Shown piece by piece: positions 1 through 10,857 of a DNA stretch of 64,000 nt. Numbering within the stretch: the first letter of the stretch is position 1; every line of letters begins with the position of its first letter. This stretch comes from Rhododendron vialii (lineage: Eukaryota > Streptophyta > Magnoliopsida > Ericales > Ericaceae): assembly GCF_030253575.1 (NCBI RefSeq), contig NC_080560.1:40719001-40783000 (forward strand), written 5' to 3'. The position numbers were made by a program, and so were the translations under genes. The notes beneath the pieces were generated by a model. That model made no database searches and was not told the origin of the DNA. It saw nothing but the letters and a program-made list of their open reading frames with translations.

Positions 1-157
1 TTAATCTTTATTATCTTCTTCAAAGATTAATAAAACATTTGTGCTTATCAAAAAAAACTTGCTTCTTCCTCCTTTCTTTTCCTTGAGATGATCACCTCTA
101 ACCATCCACTTTCTCCAAATTAGGGCCGGCTTGTTCCAATCAAGCTAAAAAAAATAC

Positions 158-345
158 TCCCTCCATCTCAATTTTTTTATTCTTTGTTCTGCTCGATCTA
201 ACCGGATAAAAACTATTTCTATAATCTGATTGATACTGTATTACTTTTCATAAGCAATTTGAAACTTGTTTAATGGATATCGATTAGTTCCATTAAGCAA
301 AGTTTTAAAAATCACTTATAATATCATATATTTAAAGATACTTCG
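158..345 (+). mobile_element. Truncated Stowaway-like MITE
   Basis: The left end reads CTCCCTCCATCTCAATTTTT, the usual plant Stowaway terminus. The body is clearly related to the complete copy at 25770-26000: both share the stretch around CTAACCGG, a 'gaaacttgtttaa / taaaccttgtttga' block, 'atcgattag' and a 'ttttaaaaatcac' block, in the same order. The matching right terminus is missing here, so this is a one-ended remnant of a Tc1/mariner MITE. Confidence 0.55.
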
Positions 346-591
346 TTTGTCCCATACTCTTTGTTCCCTTTCTAACTTTTCCATATTCCAGATGAAATTA
401 AATTCTTTTCACCGGCGGTGAAAAATCCTACTTTTCCACCACCACTTTTTTCGGTCCTATCTTGTCTTTCTTTTGTAGACCTTTTACGGTACCTCATTCT
501 CTGTGGTCTGTATCTGGGTTTGCCTCGATGTACCATTTTATCGAGTTTCTAATAAAATTTTGTTTCCTATCAAAAAAACACTGTACATCAC

Positions 592-965
592 CCAGCTCAA
601 CTCCGCCCGTGCTACCGGAGTCTCCTTTGGATGACATGTTCTGGTGATCTTCTTTTTGCCGTTTCTTGACAGAAACCTATGATCAAGTCTACAAGAGAGC
701 CGCCGGTCTCGATGAAAAATACGATAGTAAAATGATTGCTGAAATCTTGACTCGAGTGCAGGCGTTTCAAGTCATTATTCTCCAAGACATTGTTCACGTC
801 TTCCACCGCGACCCACGACCCCTCCGCCGAGCACGGAATCCCCTGCGACACTACTACCCTCCTCTGGCCCGCCCTCCTCCGCCCCACCTAGCTCAATCCC
901 GCCCGTGCTCCCAGAGTTCCCTATTGAAGACATGTTTTGATCATCTTCTTTTTCTGTCTATTTGG
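592..965 (+). repeat. Imperfect direct repeat with coding-like ends
   Basis: Two segments of about 75 bp (592-667 and 886-965) match with scattered differences. In their best plus frame both read as a proline-rich tail ending in an acidic motif: PPVLPESPLDDMFW then stop, and PPVLPEFPIEDMF then stop. Between them is a short open stretch (about 666-790) reading YDQVYKRAAGLDEKYDSKMI, after which the frame of the second tail is not continuous with it. This looks like a partial duplication of the end of a small gene, or a decayed retrocopy. I do not recognise the family. Confidence 0.35.
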
Positions 966-2135
966 TTCTTCGTTCAAACTCGTTACGGTAGTTTTACACT
1001 TATAAATTCCGTTAATTTTATGCAGAATTTTATGAGTTTACTGTCTACAGTTGTCTTTGGCTTTGTTTTTTGTGGTGTTTGTTTCATGAGTTTTATTTCG
1101 TTATCCGTCTCATGAAAGGTATCAATTTGAATCATTTGATCATATATTAATATCAATTAGCAATAAACTTGTGCTATGCACGGGAATTAGACCAAAAATA
1201 TATACTTGCGTGCTAATTTTCAAAATTCAAATGGTAACTTAAAAATAACGCCTATGAAAGAGGTGTACTTATTGAGGACCTACACTAATTGGGTCTACAA
1301 AACGAGTGAGACGAAATACTGCACCTCATTGATACTAGTTTTTTTTTTTTAAATCGATCGGATATTACGAGTGAGGGAGAGAGAGAGAGATTATGAGGGA
1401 GTGATGAGAAGAGAGAGGAGGGTTTTCACACAGAAACCGGATTTGATCGTGAACAATGCCGAAACAACTGATATTTTCAAGTACCAATCCCAAAACTTCA
1501 TCCTTTTTACCACTTTTTCTTGATTATTTTTCTCAATGCGAAAATCGTAGGAAAAATAAGTGAAGTTAAGAGAGAAATTAGGGCAAGTTTGTCTAAGCAA
1601 TTAACGATCAAATGAGTCCAATTTGATACAGATAGCTAGCATTCCATTCTTTTTTTTTTTTTTTTGCTCACGCTTTTGGTCCAAAATTAATGAAGGCTAT
1701 TTGCTTCAGTAATGGGATTATGCTCCGGCAATAGTCATTTAGCCATGCTACGAGGATTCAAACTTTAGTCTTGTCCAATCAAGTCCAAATTTCCACCGCT
1801 GAACCAACCCCTCTGAACTGTACCCTAACAATAGCGTTGGCCTAACGGTCTGATTGGTACTAGGGGCAAGAAAGAGTGTGGAGGAGAAAATTTTCTCCAA
1901 TAAGTATATAACTGCACACAAATACACAAACACTTACCCACACTCACTCACAATAGGAAGGGAATCTGCGAACCGATGGTATCATTTTCCTCCTGGGTAA
2001 TGTCTTATTCCACACACCAAAAAAACACATAAAACAGCTCATTTTGGCTGAATAAAGCAAACTCCAAGCAACCAGAAGAAGAGAAAAGGAAAACAAACGG
2101 AATAAATCAAAGGAATATATACACTGAAGTAATTT

Positions 2136-2372
2136 TCTTTTTTGAGAAGAAGATCACTGCAATTGTCATTATAAAGAAGATCCAAGAGGATCAAATTACA
2201 AGAGGTAAAGGACCAATAAGACACGGGGAAAAAAGAACCCGAAAGAAACACTAAAGAACTCCGTAATACAACCCCAGTTAAAAACAACTGAAGCACACTC
2301 AACAATGACAAGACTTGCCTAGCTACACGCCGGTGAACAAGTAGGATAAGCAAACAAAATTTGAGCACTAAA
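2136..2372 (-). mobile_element. LINE (L1-type) 3' end fragment
   Basis: Read on the minus strand, the segment ends in a TTGCAGTGATCTTCTTCTCA block followed by a short A-rich tail at about 2136-2142. This block, preceded by a 'cttctttataatgac' stretch, is the usual 3' terminus of plant L1 elements. It is strongly 5'-truncated. No clear target duplication was found, so the upper boundary is approximate. Confidence 0.5.
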
Positions 2373-2424
2373 GATTAAAGAATATGCACCGAGAAAGCAA
2401 GACAGAAAGGGAAAAAAGCAAATC

Positions 2425-5400
2425 TTATTTGCGTTTAGTCACAGGCAGATAACGATCACTGTTTTGTTTCAACCATATCGTTGAACGGGTTTTCTCGATG
2501 CAGTCTGCGAAGAGACGGTGTCTGCCATCAAAGACATAAAAATTTGTTACAAATCATGTATAAATCCAAATACAATTTGTTCGGATACATGCATTAGCAT
2601 GCAAAAGGTTGCAATTCATTTGTAAGAATGACATGCATTTCCCCATTCTGATTGAAGAAATTCAAATTTTCCGAGATAGATTAATTAATTTTCCAAGATA
2701 GATTAATTTTCCAAAAGTACAAACTAACCTTTCGTACTCTAGCTTCTGGGTAACCATTCCATTAAGTAGCAGCTCGGAACTGTAAACTGCAGCCCCTGAA
2801 AATAAAAGAAGGTTCAAAATTCCAAATCAGACGATCATTATTAATCGACTAAGGCTGGAAAAGCATATATTATAATTAACCTTTCTCAAGAAAAGGCACA
2901 CAGATAGCATAATCTTCCTCGCACGATAAAACCAAGAACTCCTCCGGAATTTCACTATCCTTGAATGCTGATCTGCCAATTCTTTCCACCACCTGCGCAG
3001 TCTTACCCTTCAGCATTAACAAAGGGAATTCAAAATTAACCATATTCTAGACATTAATGCACATAGCTCTCAAGAAAAGAACAGAAGCCCTACCAACCTG
3101 GCCATGAACTGCCTTAACCAAGCTCGCCAGTAGTTCTTTACAAGGTTTTGTATTTGGAGTGATCAGAACTTTTTGCCCCTGGATAAAAGAAAATTTGTGT
3201 AAAGGAACGAAACAGTAGCTGCATTTGATTAATCAAGAATCGTGAGATCACCTGTAAAAGTGGACGTTGGCATGCACGTGCCAATGAAACTGGCAAGCTA
3301 AAGCCAAACTCCTTTTCCTTTTTGGCATCTCTCAATATGTAAGTTCTCTCGTCAATGAAACAACCAGCTTGTCCACAGCTCTCAAGCCATAAATGTGTCA
3401 CCACTGGTTTGCCAAAGGCAATAGCTTCCAACATATTCCTCGTTCTCACAAACTCATCTGTTATGAAGTGTGTGGCTTCTGAAATAGAGGATGCTACTGA
3501 AGCTCCTAGCCGAGCCAAAATCTGTGACGAGAACAATAATAAGGCACGTTATGAAGTTGGCTGGGGTGCCAATGTTTCCCGACTCAAAAAGGTTATTAAG
3601 GTCTTTATTTTTGTTTAGGGTGTCACTATAAACTCCATTTCATTCTCTTTTTCTCACTTAACGTTAAGGGGTGGTCAAGCGACCAACCTCGCATATGTGC
3701 AGAGCCGCCAATGGGCACACATAAGTATGAACCTGCTAAGGAAAGAGCAGAAGATACCACAAATGAGTACCTTCTTCTGCTGCTTGATCATATCCCCATT
3801 CAAGTGGTGACTGAACAAGACTCGAACATTAGCCATCTCTCGCCTCCTCCTAGAATCTCTGGTTGTAGAAGTAGCCTCTGGACTGTTGGAAATTAAGCTC
3901 TTGATTTCCCTCATAAGGAATGATCTTGACAAATTCTTTCTGCATGACTGTTTAAGACACTCATCACCCACACAGATAAGCGATGCAGCGCTTACAGGAG
4001 TGGTACAATTAGCAGATACTGAACCAGAGGGCTTGCATTTATCCCCTGGTGACACTTGTAATTTGGCGTTTCCTCCACCTGAAATGGTATCTGCATCCCT
4101 CTGCCTGTCAGAAGGCTTGGATGTCAAAGCCCCAACCATGTCTTTAGGGGCCAAATTTCCGTCTGTAGAGTTACATTCAAGAGCCGCAAACCCTGAAACA
4201 CCTTTATCCACAGCAGGCGAAACTGGACCATCATTCGTAGATTCTCGGTTTTTCCTTTTTAAACCATTGGTTTTCGATCTGTTTGATTTTCCAGGAGATT
4301 GTCCATTAGTTTTCTGCCCAACAATTTGATTGACTGATCCATGTGGGTTGGTACTTCCATTTAACTGGCCTGAAAACTTTCTAAGAGTTCTTCTAAATTC
4401 ACCAATTCTGACAGCAGCAATTGTATCTCTCACCTTCTGACATGATTTCTCCTGCTCATTCACATTTTCATTTTCATTTTCTCCAGATTGCTTGGGATTA
4501 AGGATGCTGGCTTTTCCAGAATTATATGGTGCAATTCCAGCCCTTAACGGGTTTGTCACACTTCGCTGCCTAGTTCGACAAGCTATGGGTGTAAAAAAAC
4601 CAGTTTGCCCTTGCAAATGGCATTTCTTGACTGAACTTGATCTCGTCCGTCGCACATGCGTCGCAGACCATGCTCTATCCCCTTTTTCTCCTCTGGAAGA
4701 ACCGTTATTAAGATTGTTGCTACCATCATGAGAGTCTTCGTTGTCACAGTTAGCCACATCCAAACCAAAGCACAACGCTTCCATGGATTCAGCAGCCATT
4801 TGAGTATCAAAACCTACATTAAGCATCTCCGGCATATCCTTGTCAGTAACAATAGCTTCTGTTCCATCTGGGGCGCCAGTCTTTAACTGTTCATCCAACT
4901 CCTCAGTCACGTTCTTTTTAGGTTTTGTATCTATTATATTTTCTGTCTTGTCTTTCCTTTTTGAGTTTTGCGACACTATCCCTTTGTCCCTGGTTTCATC
5001 AACAGCCCCACATCCTTTGGAGTAATTCTTGACCTTCTGATGTTTGGTACAAGATCTCTTCCTCCGACCACCTCCATCATCAAAGAACGCTTCCTTCTTT
5101 TTGGTGAAAAACTCACCCCCTCCCTCATCTTCAAGGCTGTCATTCCAATCAAAAGTCCCTCTTTCTCCAGCTGTACTGATGAAACTAGTTCTTTTCGCCA
5201 AACTTTGAATCCCTTTCGTACTTGAGACGGGCTTTGATTTCTCCCCAGTAGACCTTCCAATGTCACCTTCTTGATCAACATCCATGACGTTAAATTTCAG
5301 AAACCTGTCCACAAAGTTGAGTGCATTGTCTTGCGACAACTCTCCAGGTTCTTGAGAGTCAACATAGCTTAACCCCGCCACTTCATCGCCACAAGCAGGT

Positions 5401-8400
5401 AAATGAGGCAAATCAGCATTATTTGTGCAGTTGTCAGGTCCTTCAAGTGTATCATTCATAAAAAGCCTCCTCACTATTGAACTACCAACCCCGTACTTGT
5501 TTTCATTCCCTGATCCCTTAATCTGCTCATTGCACTTGCCCGAAAAATCCTCCAGATCTACTTCCACTCCAAGTGCCGATGAATTTTTAATAACAGCTAT
5601 CTCCTTAAAGTCAGAAGTATATTGCTTCAAAGACTGTGTGTCACTCTTTATTAGAGAGGACTCATCGCTGGTTCCCTTAAGAGCCATGATACGAGCTGCT
5701 GAAGAACAGGCCCTCCAAGATGCTGCATGAACTGAAGTGGAAGTCTTCTGCTTGAATCCTGATTCAACAAGCAGTAATTTCAATTCCGTACTTAATATGA
5801 CAGTTCACCCAATGTGCGCTATATTTTCAATTTTCTTGACCTTGACAACTCAAAAGCTTCTGAAAGGGTGCAAAAAAAGATGGCATTCTACATGCTAATA
5901 ACACTCTGGTGATAGCACTGGGAATTACATTACAATACAATGATTCAGGACAAATCTTTTAAGAGTTATATCCTCTATCAAAATCGTTAGATATTTAAGC
6001 AAATACATGAACAGAACATGAACGGAAGGTATACAATATGTGGATTCTCTGTTAATAAGACAAAATACTAAATATCATGATCGTAACTAAGGCTGCAATA
6101 ACATGAACCCGAATTTCCAATAAGGTCCACGAGCGGATGGCTTTTGCTGCTTCAAAACGTTACATTAAATTTAGGTTTGCGAAGACAAAAAGAAGGCAGT
6201 GTGCATTTTGATACAATATTAATCCCCGCCATCTTCCTCAAACGAATTGGAGGAATGCCAACATGGTAAAACTATTTCATTCTAGGAAGTATAAAAGCAG
6301 GTGGCTTCATCTGACACATGAATTGACGTTTGAAATGAGATCTTTATGTGAAAGCTATGAGACAGTTGTGTCAATTTCACTAACAAGGTATGAAAACTGA
6401 TAAACATAACTATTTTGTACAAACAGTGATCATCATCCACTTGGCATGAGATGCCCATTTACGCAAGTTGGGTAGAGTAGGTTTTGTGAATCAATTGGAC
6501 AAATGAGATGCAGATTAAACTGATGAAAACGAAAAATATGGTACCACGCTCTAATTCTTAGGTTTCTTTGTCAAATGGGCTCTAAAATGGATTCATATTT
6601 ATCGCTACAATCGATAACTAGGATCAGATAAAGGGCTTCGTGGATTGCCCCATTTTCACCTATTTTCTGCAACTGCTCCACAGCATCCACTCATAAGTCT
6701 ACTAATCATAAAAATTGCATACACAGTTAGTGAATCAAACTCATAACACAACATTTCTAAGCATGCCCCAAGTCTGAGTACTAACATCTCAACCAATTAG
6801 TAAGGGAAGTGGAATGCACACAGAAGGTACAGGATTAAATTCATTTTGAACAAAAAAAAATACCTTTTTCATTTTTGAACAGAAAAAAGATATTTTATTT
6901 ATCTTTGGACAAAGTATACAAAGATTAAAAAAGGGAAATTAAAAGGGCAAGAGAAAGACGACATCACAATGAGGGCATTTTGAACCAAAAAAACCTAGTA
7001 GTTAAGCAGGTGAAAATGAATACATGACGCAAATATTATCCCAATCCGCACTCCATTTTTCCCTGATAAACAGTGCATAACTTGCATCACCGGAATAAGC
7101 AAGTGAAATATAGCACTCCATTTTTTTCAGAATCAGTGACCAAAATGAGCCTCCTATCCACAAATTACTGACCTGAACTCTGCAGTTCAATGTCCAAACC
7201 ATCTAACTTTGCTTTAAATCCCCTCTCATCCTCTTTGAAAGCAGAGGAATAGAGCTTACTCTCCTGATGCACTGCACAAATACCCACTCTTTTTGCTGAA
7301 TCATCATCAGAGAACTCCACAGAATCATCTAAAACTTCTGTCGCATCTGATCCTTCACCATCAGTAACAACAACTTCATAATAGCAATTGCCCAACAACT
7401 GGGCACCCATGTTTGCAGCACCATCAGGATCATCCAATACTTGAGTTTCACCAGCAATATCTATAGCCTGGGTCTCAAATGCTGCAACATCAGGATCATC
7501 CAATACTTGAGTTTCACCGGCAAGATTTATAGCCTGGGTCTCAAATGCGTCTTCGAGTGGAATGGTATCAACCATTGGCAATGTACACTGCTGAAACTGT
7601 AACTCATAGAAGGCCTTGTCTTTGAGTTTTTCACCTATTGCAATAAATGGATAAATATGTGTTTAACATTTTAACCTTGTATTTGTCAAATTTGTACATC
7701 TGAGTTACTTGAAATTTTAGACTGATCAGTGTTCACTCCTAGGTTACCACGGGTGCCAAATCTATGTAGATGATGTACTGAGACATCATAAGAGATTAGC
7801 CAACTGATTGTTCATTAGAAACACAATTTCTCTGCCCCAACCAATTTTTCTCTTTATTCCAATTAGTTAAACAAGTGCATGGGTTTGTGGGCCATCATAA
7901 AGCCCAATGTTAACCATTACCATACAAAATATTTAGTGTTTGCACTAACCATCTTTCCATAGCGTGATAATAGCCAGGAAGCAAGATATCACCACAAACA
8001 GTAAAATAACATGCATCGAGTAAGCCCACTCATGATAGTTCTTTCTCTAATGCGAAATAGAAAGTTGTCTCTCTTCCACCATTCATTCAACTGAGTTATC
8101 ATTTTCACCCATTATTGAAGGAAAATAGCCTAAAGCTATCTCCAGCCTTTCCTAAAATCTCGACTCAAATTAAGTGAGACTCTTTAATTCAAACTCATGA
8201 CCAAACTACTCAATTTTTAACTCCAATCAAGCACGACTCTTTGTTTTGCTCAAAATACTTTATGCTTAAATCTGATTATACCCCATTGAAGTGCTTCATA
8301 CCAAAGGAAATTCTACTCAAATCAACAGTTTGAGTAAAGGGCAGAACCTAAGAGCATCTCCCGCCCTGAACTCAAATATCCACTCTAAGTCAAGTTCCAA

Positions 8401-9347
8401 ATCCTTTGAAACTTCCTCCAATCCTAGATTCCAAACCTACATTTAGACAGTTTTACTCAAATCCTTCTCAAATTTCACGGTCCTTTCGTGTCTTCCAAGT
8501 TTATAACCATGCCGTTAATGAAGCCTTTACTCAGATTTATGCCCAGCATTGAGTTGGTCTATTGGAGTGCCTCACATCAAAATGAAGATTTAATCAAGTT
8601 TTACTCCCATGAAGCAAAAGTTAGAATAGTGGCAGGAGATGTAAAGACTGCTAGCATCTCCAGAACTTACCCTTTTTTCAACTCAATGCCAAAATTCTGA
8701 CTAAAAACCGTAAAACTCCCTCTACTCATAGCATCTCCGGTCCTTGCTCAAAATATTTAAAAACTTCATCTGGTATGAACCACTACAACGGACGAACCCA
8801 AATCTGAACACAAATTTGAGGGAAAAGCTTCATTAATTGAATAGTCGTGAATTGTGAAGAGAAAACAAGCCTTCAAAATTTTGATTAAAAATTTTAAGTC
8901 TCCCTTGATTTGGTTAAAATTTGAGTAAAACACAATCTACTATGAGTTTGAGCGAAGGACCGGAGTGAGTTTACTGAGCGTTTCCAAATTATCAAAAAAA
9001 AATCGAATTTTTCTTGATAAAGTTCATTTTTGAAGTTCTAGTTTCGGGGACCGGGACGACGTCAGTATCGAATTTAGTTATCCACAAAGTTTTACTCAGT
9101 CTATTCCTCTCTCTCAAACTTACAACTAAGTCAGTATTCAGTAATTTAAACTTCTACTCTAATTTATGAAGCTTTTCCTCGAATTCAAGTGAAAGTACGA
9201 GTAAGGAATGAAGATATGGTCTAATGGTAATTTACCAAGCAGTGAAGGCGGAGGAGACTGACTGTCAAATTGTTGGGTTCTATTTTCGCAACAATCCCTA
9301 CTCGAATTCAGCTTCGCCGCTTGTATCTCATCATCAATTGAACCCAT
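2425..9347 (-). CDS. BRCT-domain DNA-damage protein (MDC1/BCP-like)
   Basis: Eight coding exons were traced with consistent phase: 9236-9347, 7173-7634, 3771-5758, 3252-3521, 3098-3178, 2881-2992, 2729-2795 and 2425-2521, giving 1,062 residues. The first ATG at 9347 opens an acidic N-terminus with a TQQF motif (24-27) and a duplicated 22-residue TQ cassette (68-111). A long, basic, low-complexity middle follows, encoded mainly by the 1,988-nt third exon. The C-terminus carries tandem BRCT domains, about 832-930 (starting NVRVLFSHHL, with the conserved W in THLWLESC) and about 940-1050. The architecture fits the Arabidopsis At3g21480/At4g03130 group, reported as phospho-H2A.X readers of the damage response; that match is from memory of the family. 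Intron 1 (7635-9235) is full of MITE remnants. The third-exon acceptor at 5759-5760 was chosen because the next upstream AG breaks phase. Confidence 0.86.
7414..7545 (-). repeat. In-frame 66-bp tandem duplication (TQ cassette)
   Basis: Within exon 2 of the BRCT gene, residues 68-89 and 90-111 repeat almost exactly: FETQAI(N/D)(L/I)AGETQVL followed by DDPD. Each unit carries two TQ dipeptides in acidic context, the type of site phosphorylated by ATM/ATR kinases. The period is 66 bp, so the frame is kept. Confidence 0.9.
8105..8970. repeat. Cluster of 'GCATCTCC'-type MITE remnants in intron 1
   Basis: This part of the BRCT intron contains at least four end-like motifs of one family: CTATCTCCAGCC near 8133, GAGCATCTCCCGCCC near 8351, TAGCATCTCCAGAAC near 8651 and TAGCATCTCCGGTCC near 8729. 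Opposite ends resemble 'ggcaggagatg' near 8632 and 'aaggaccggagtgag' near 8955. Between them are A/T-rich bodies with 'ttactcaaat' and its complement. It reads as several short elements inserted next to or into one another. Individual boundaries and target duplications could not be settled. Confidence 0.5.
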
Positions 9348-9959
9348 TTCTACTTCATCCGAAAATTGTGCAAAAAAAAAAATGTTACAAGATGAGCCGA
9401 ATGAAAGAGTCTTTTTACATGTGTCGGATTTTGCGTGTACGAGTGGGGTAGAGGCTGTAATTAGGGTTGGAGAAGGGGGAGGGGGGAGGGAGTTTTGAGA
9501 AGAGCACGGAAGTGTTCATGGCGGCCGGCGGTGGCTGGAGGAGGTGCAGGCGAGCGATCGCCGCCATTTCTCAGTGGCCCCGAAGTGGTGCAACGATATG
9601 GGAATTTGTTTTTGTTGTTTCAGATCAATTAATAGATAAAAAATCAAATGGCTAAACAAAAAGCAATTAATTAGGGAAACAAGGAAAGCGTGGTGCGCAG
9701 GCGCGTTTCTTCTGAATAGCTAAACAAAACTTTCCGGCCAGAGTACATAAGTTTGCGTCTCTTTGCAAAAGTTTGCGGTCATAACTCGAACCCCAGCGTG
9801 TTCGTGGTTCGGCTTTCCGAATTAACGGGGAAAGCGTGATTTGTACGTGGGTTTTACTCATTTTAGCACACATGTACTCGTATTTACGGACTTGTTCGAG
9901 CTCTTTTGTATGTTTCAGAGGCTTTACTCAGTTAACCTTTTAGTTTTAGTTTTAGTTTT
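9348..9959. other. Upstream region of the BRCT gene
   Basis: Presumed promoter and 5' leader of the minus-strand BRCT gene. A GC-rich patch (about 9475-9595) stands out from the AT-rich surroundings, as is common near plant transcription starts. The short plus-strand open frame in it has no recognisable product. No TATA box could be assigned with confidence. Confidence 0.4.
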
Positions 9960-10172
9960 AGTTTTTTTTTTTTTTTTTTTGTCAGGGCGATATACATCAG
10001 CAGGGATTAGTGGGGCTGTTAGAGTTAGCACGGGGAGACCAGAAGCTATCCATAGCCCTGGTCCCCTAAAAGGCCTGCCCTCAGTGGGGCTCAAACCCAA
10101 GACCTTCCACAAAGGGAAGGCAATCATTACTCTATTCTTCTCTCCACCCACTACCAAAACTAAACTAAATTA
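9960..10172 (-). mobile_element. tRNA-derived SINE
   Basis: On the minus strand the element starts near 10172 and contains a Pol III B-box-like GGTTTGAGCCCC (about 10086-10097), then a body ending at a long A run (9962-9980) followed by ACTAAA repeats. The B box, poly-A end and about 200-bp length fit a plant SINE. A clean target duplication is not visible because both flanks are AACTAAA-rich. Confidence 0.55.
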
Positions 10173-10200
10173 AACTAAACTCTCAACCAAATAAAGCCAG

Positions 10201-10476
10201 AGCATCTCAAATCCATCTCTATTTTTCTAAAATAGAGAATAAATGTGACATATTGAGAAGAGATTTTGTAATTTATGCTCTCCTTTCTTTATTTTTTGTA
10301 CTTTTTTGAGAGAATTTTGGAGAAACTCATTGTTCTTTTTAGATATTTGGTCTCCAAAAAACGAAAGATCCCTCTAAGATTTTCTCAAAAAATGATTAAA
10401 AAATGGAATAAATTATAAAAACTCCTATACATTTATTCTATTTTAAAGAAATTGAGATGGGTTGGAGATGCTCTTA
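10201..10476. mobile_element. MITE with 'AGAGCATCTC' termini
   Basis: The left end reads AGAGCATCTCAAATCCATCT. The complement of the right end reads AGAGCATCTCCAACCCATCT, and the inverted repeats continue for about 45 bp with few differences. The body is AT-rich and non-coding. No obvious target duplication. Same end motif as the remnants in the BRCT intron and at 59279-59809. Confidence 0.65.
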
Positions 10477-10785
10477 CACATCCATCAAATTTAAATATCA
10501 CTTACTACTAGATGGTGGTGGTAAACATTTCCATTCCAATATGATTAAAAACTCCTCACATCATAATTTAGAAGGAAAGAAAACCTGTTACACTGTTACA
10601 ATCTATTTGAAAATGAAATTCTTTTGATTAAAAAAGAATGTTAATTTTTTATTGAACACTGGACGCACAGAAAATCTGTCTCTCGAGGCAAGGATTATGG
10701 TTCTCTCATTTCTCTAAAATACCCAAGAAACAAATAAGTGGAAAAAAAAGAAACAGGGACTATTCTCGAAACAAGAAAAGCAGGA

Positions 10786-10857
10786 GGGGCATTCCGAGAA
10801 TTGAACTCGGGACCTCTCGCACCCTAAGCGAGAATCATACCACTAGACCAAATGCCC
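10786..10857 (-). tRNA. tRNA-Pro (anticodon AGG)
   Basis: The minus strand folds into a complete cloverleaf of 72 nt: acceptor stem GGGCATT/AATGCCC, a D arm with GGTCTAGTGGTAT, an anticodon stem CTCGC/GCGAG around the loop TTAGGGT (anticodon AGG, reading CCU), and a T arm CCGAG-TTCAATT-CTCGG. There is no intron and no encoded CCA. A TTTT Pol III terminator follows within 10 nt (10776-10779). It stands alone between two protein genes. Confidence 0.96.

Larger units (their letters stand above)
1..2424. other. Intergenic region, left edge
   Basis: No intact gene is seen. The stretch holds a truncated MITE (158-345), an imperfect direct repeat with coding-like tails (592-667 and 886-965) and a LINE 3' end (about 2136-2372), each listed separately. 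The rest (about 1116-2130) is AT-rich sequence with a short GA run near 1376-1391 and a poly-T run near 1651, in which I recognise nothing. Confidence 0.6.

Noticed and set aside
462-1115. Overlapping open frames on both strands read as a gene
   Set aside because: They overlap each other, start in low-complexity sequence and change frame between the two repeated tails; no known domain. Only the repeat itself is reported.
5759-5790. Upstream acceptor (ATTAAG near 5791) for BRCT exon 3
   Set aside because: It puts the reading frame out of phase with exon 2; the acceptor at 5759-5760 joins SSG to FKQKTS in frame.
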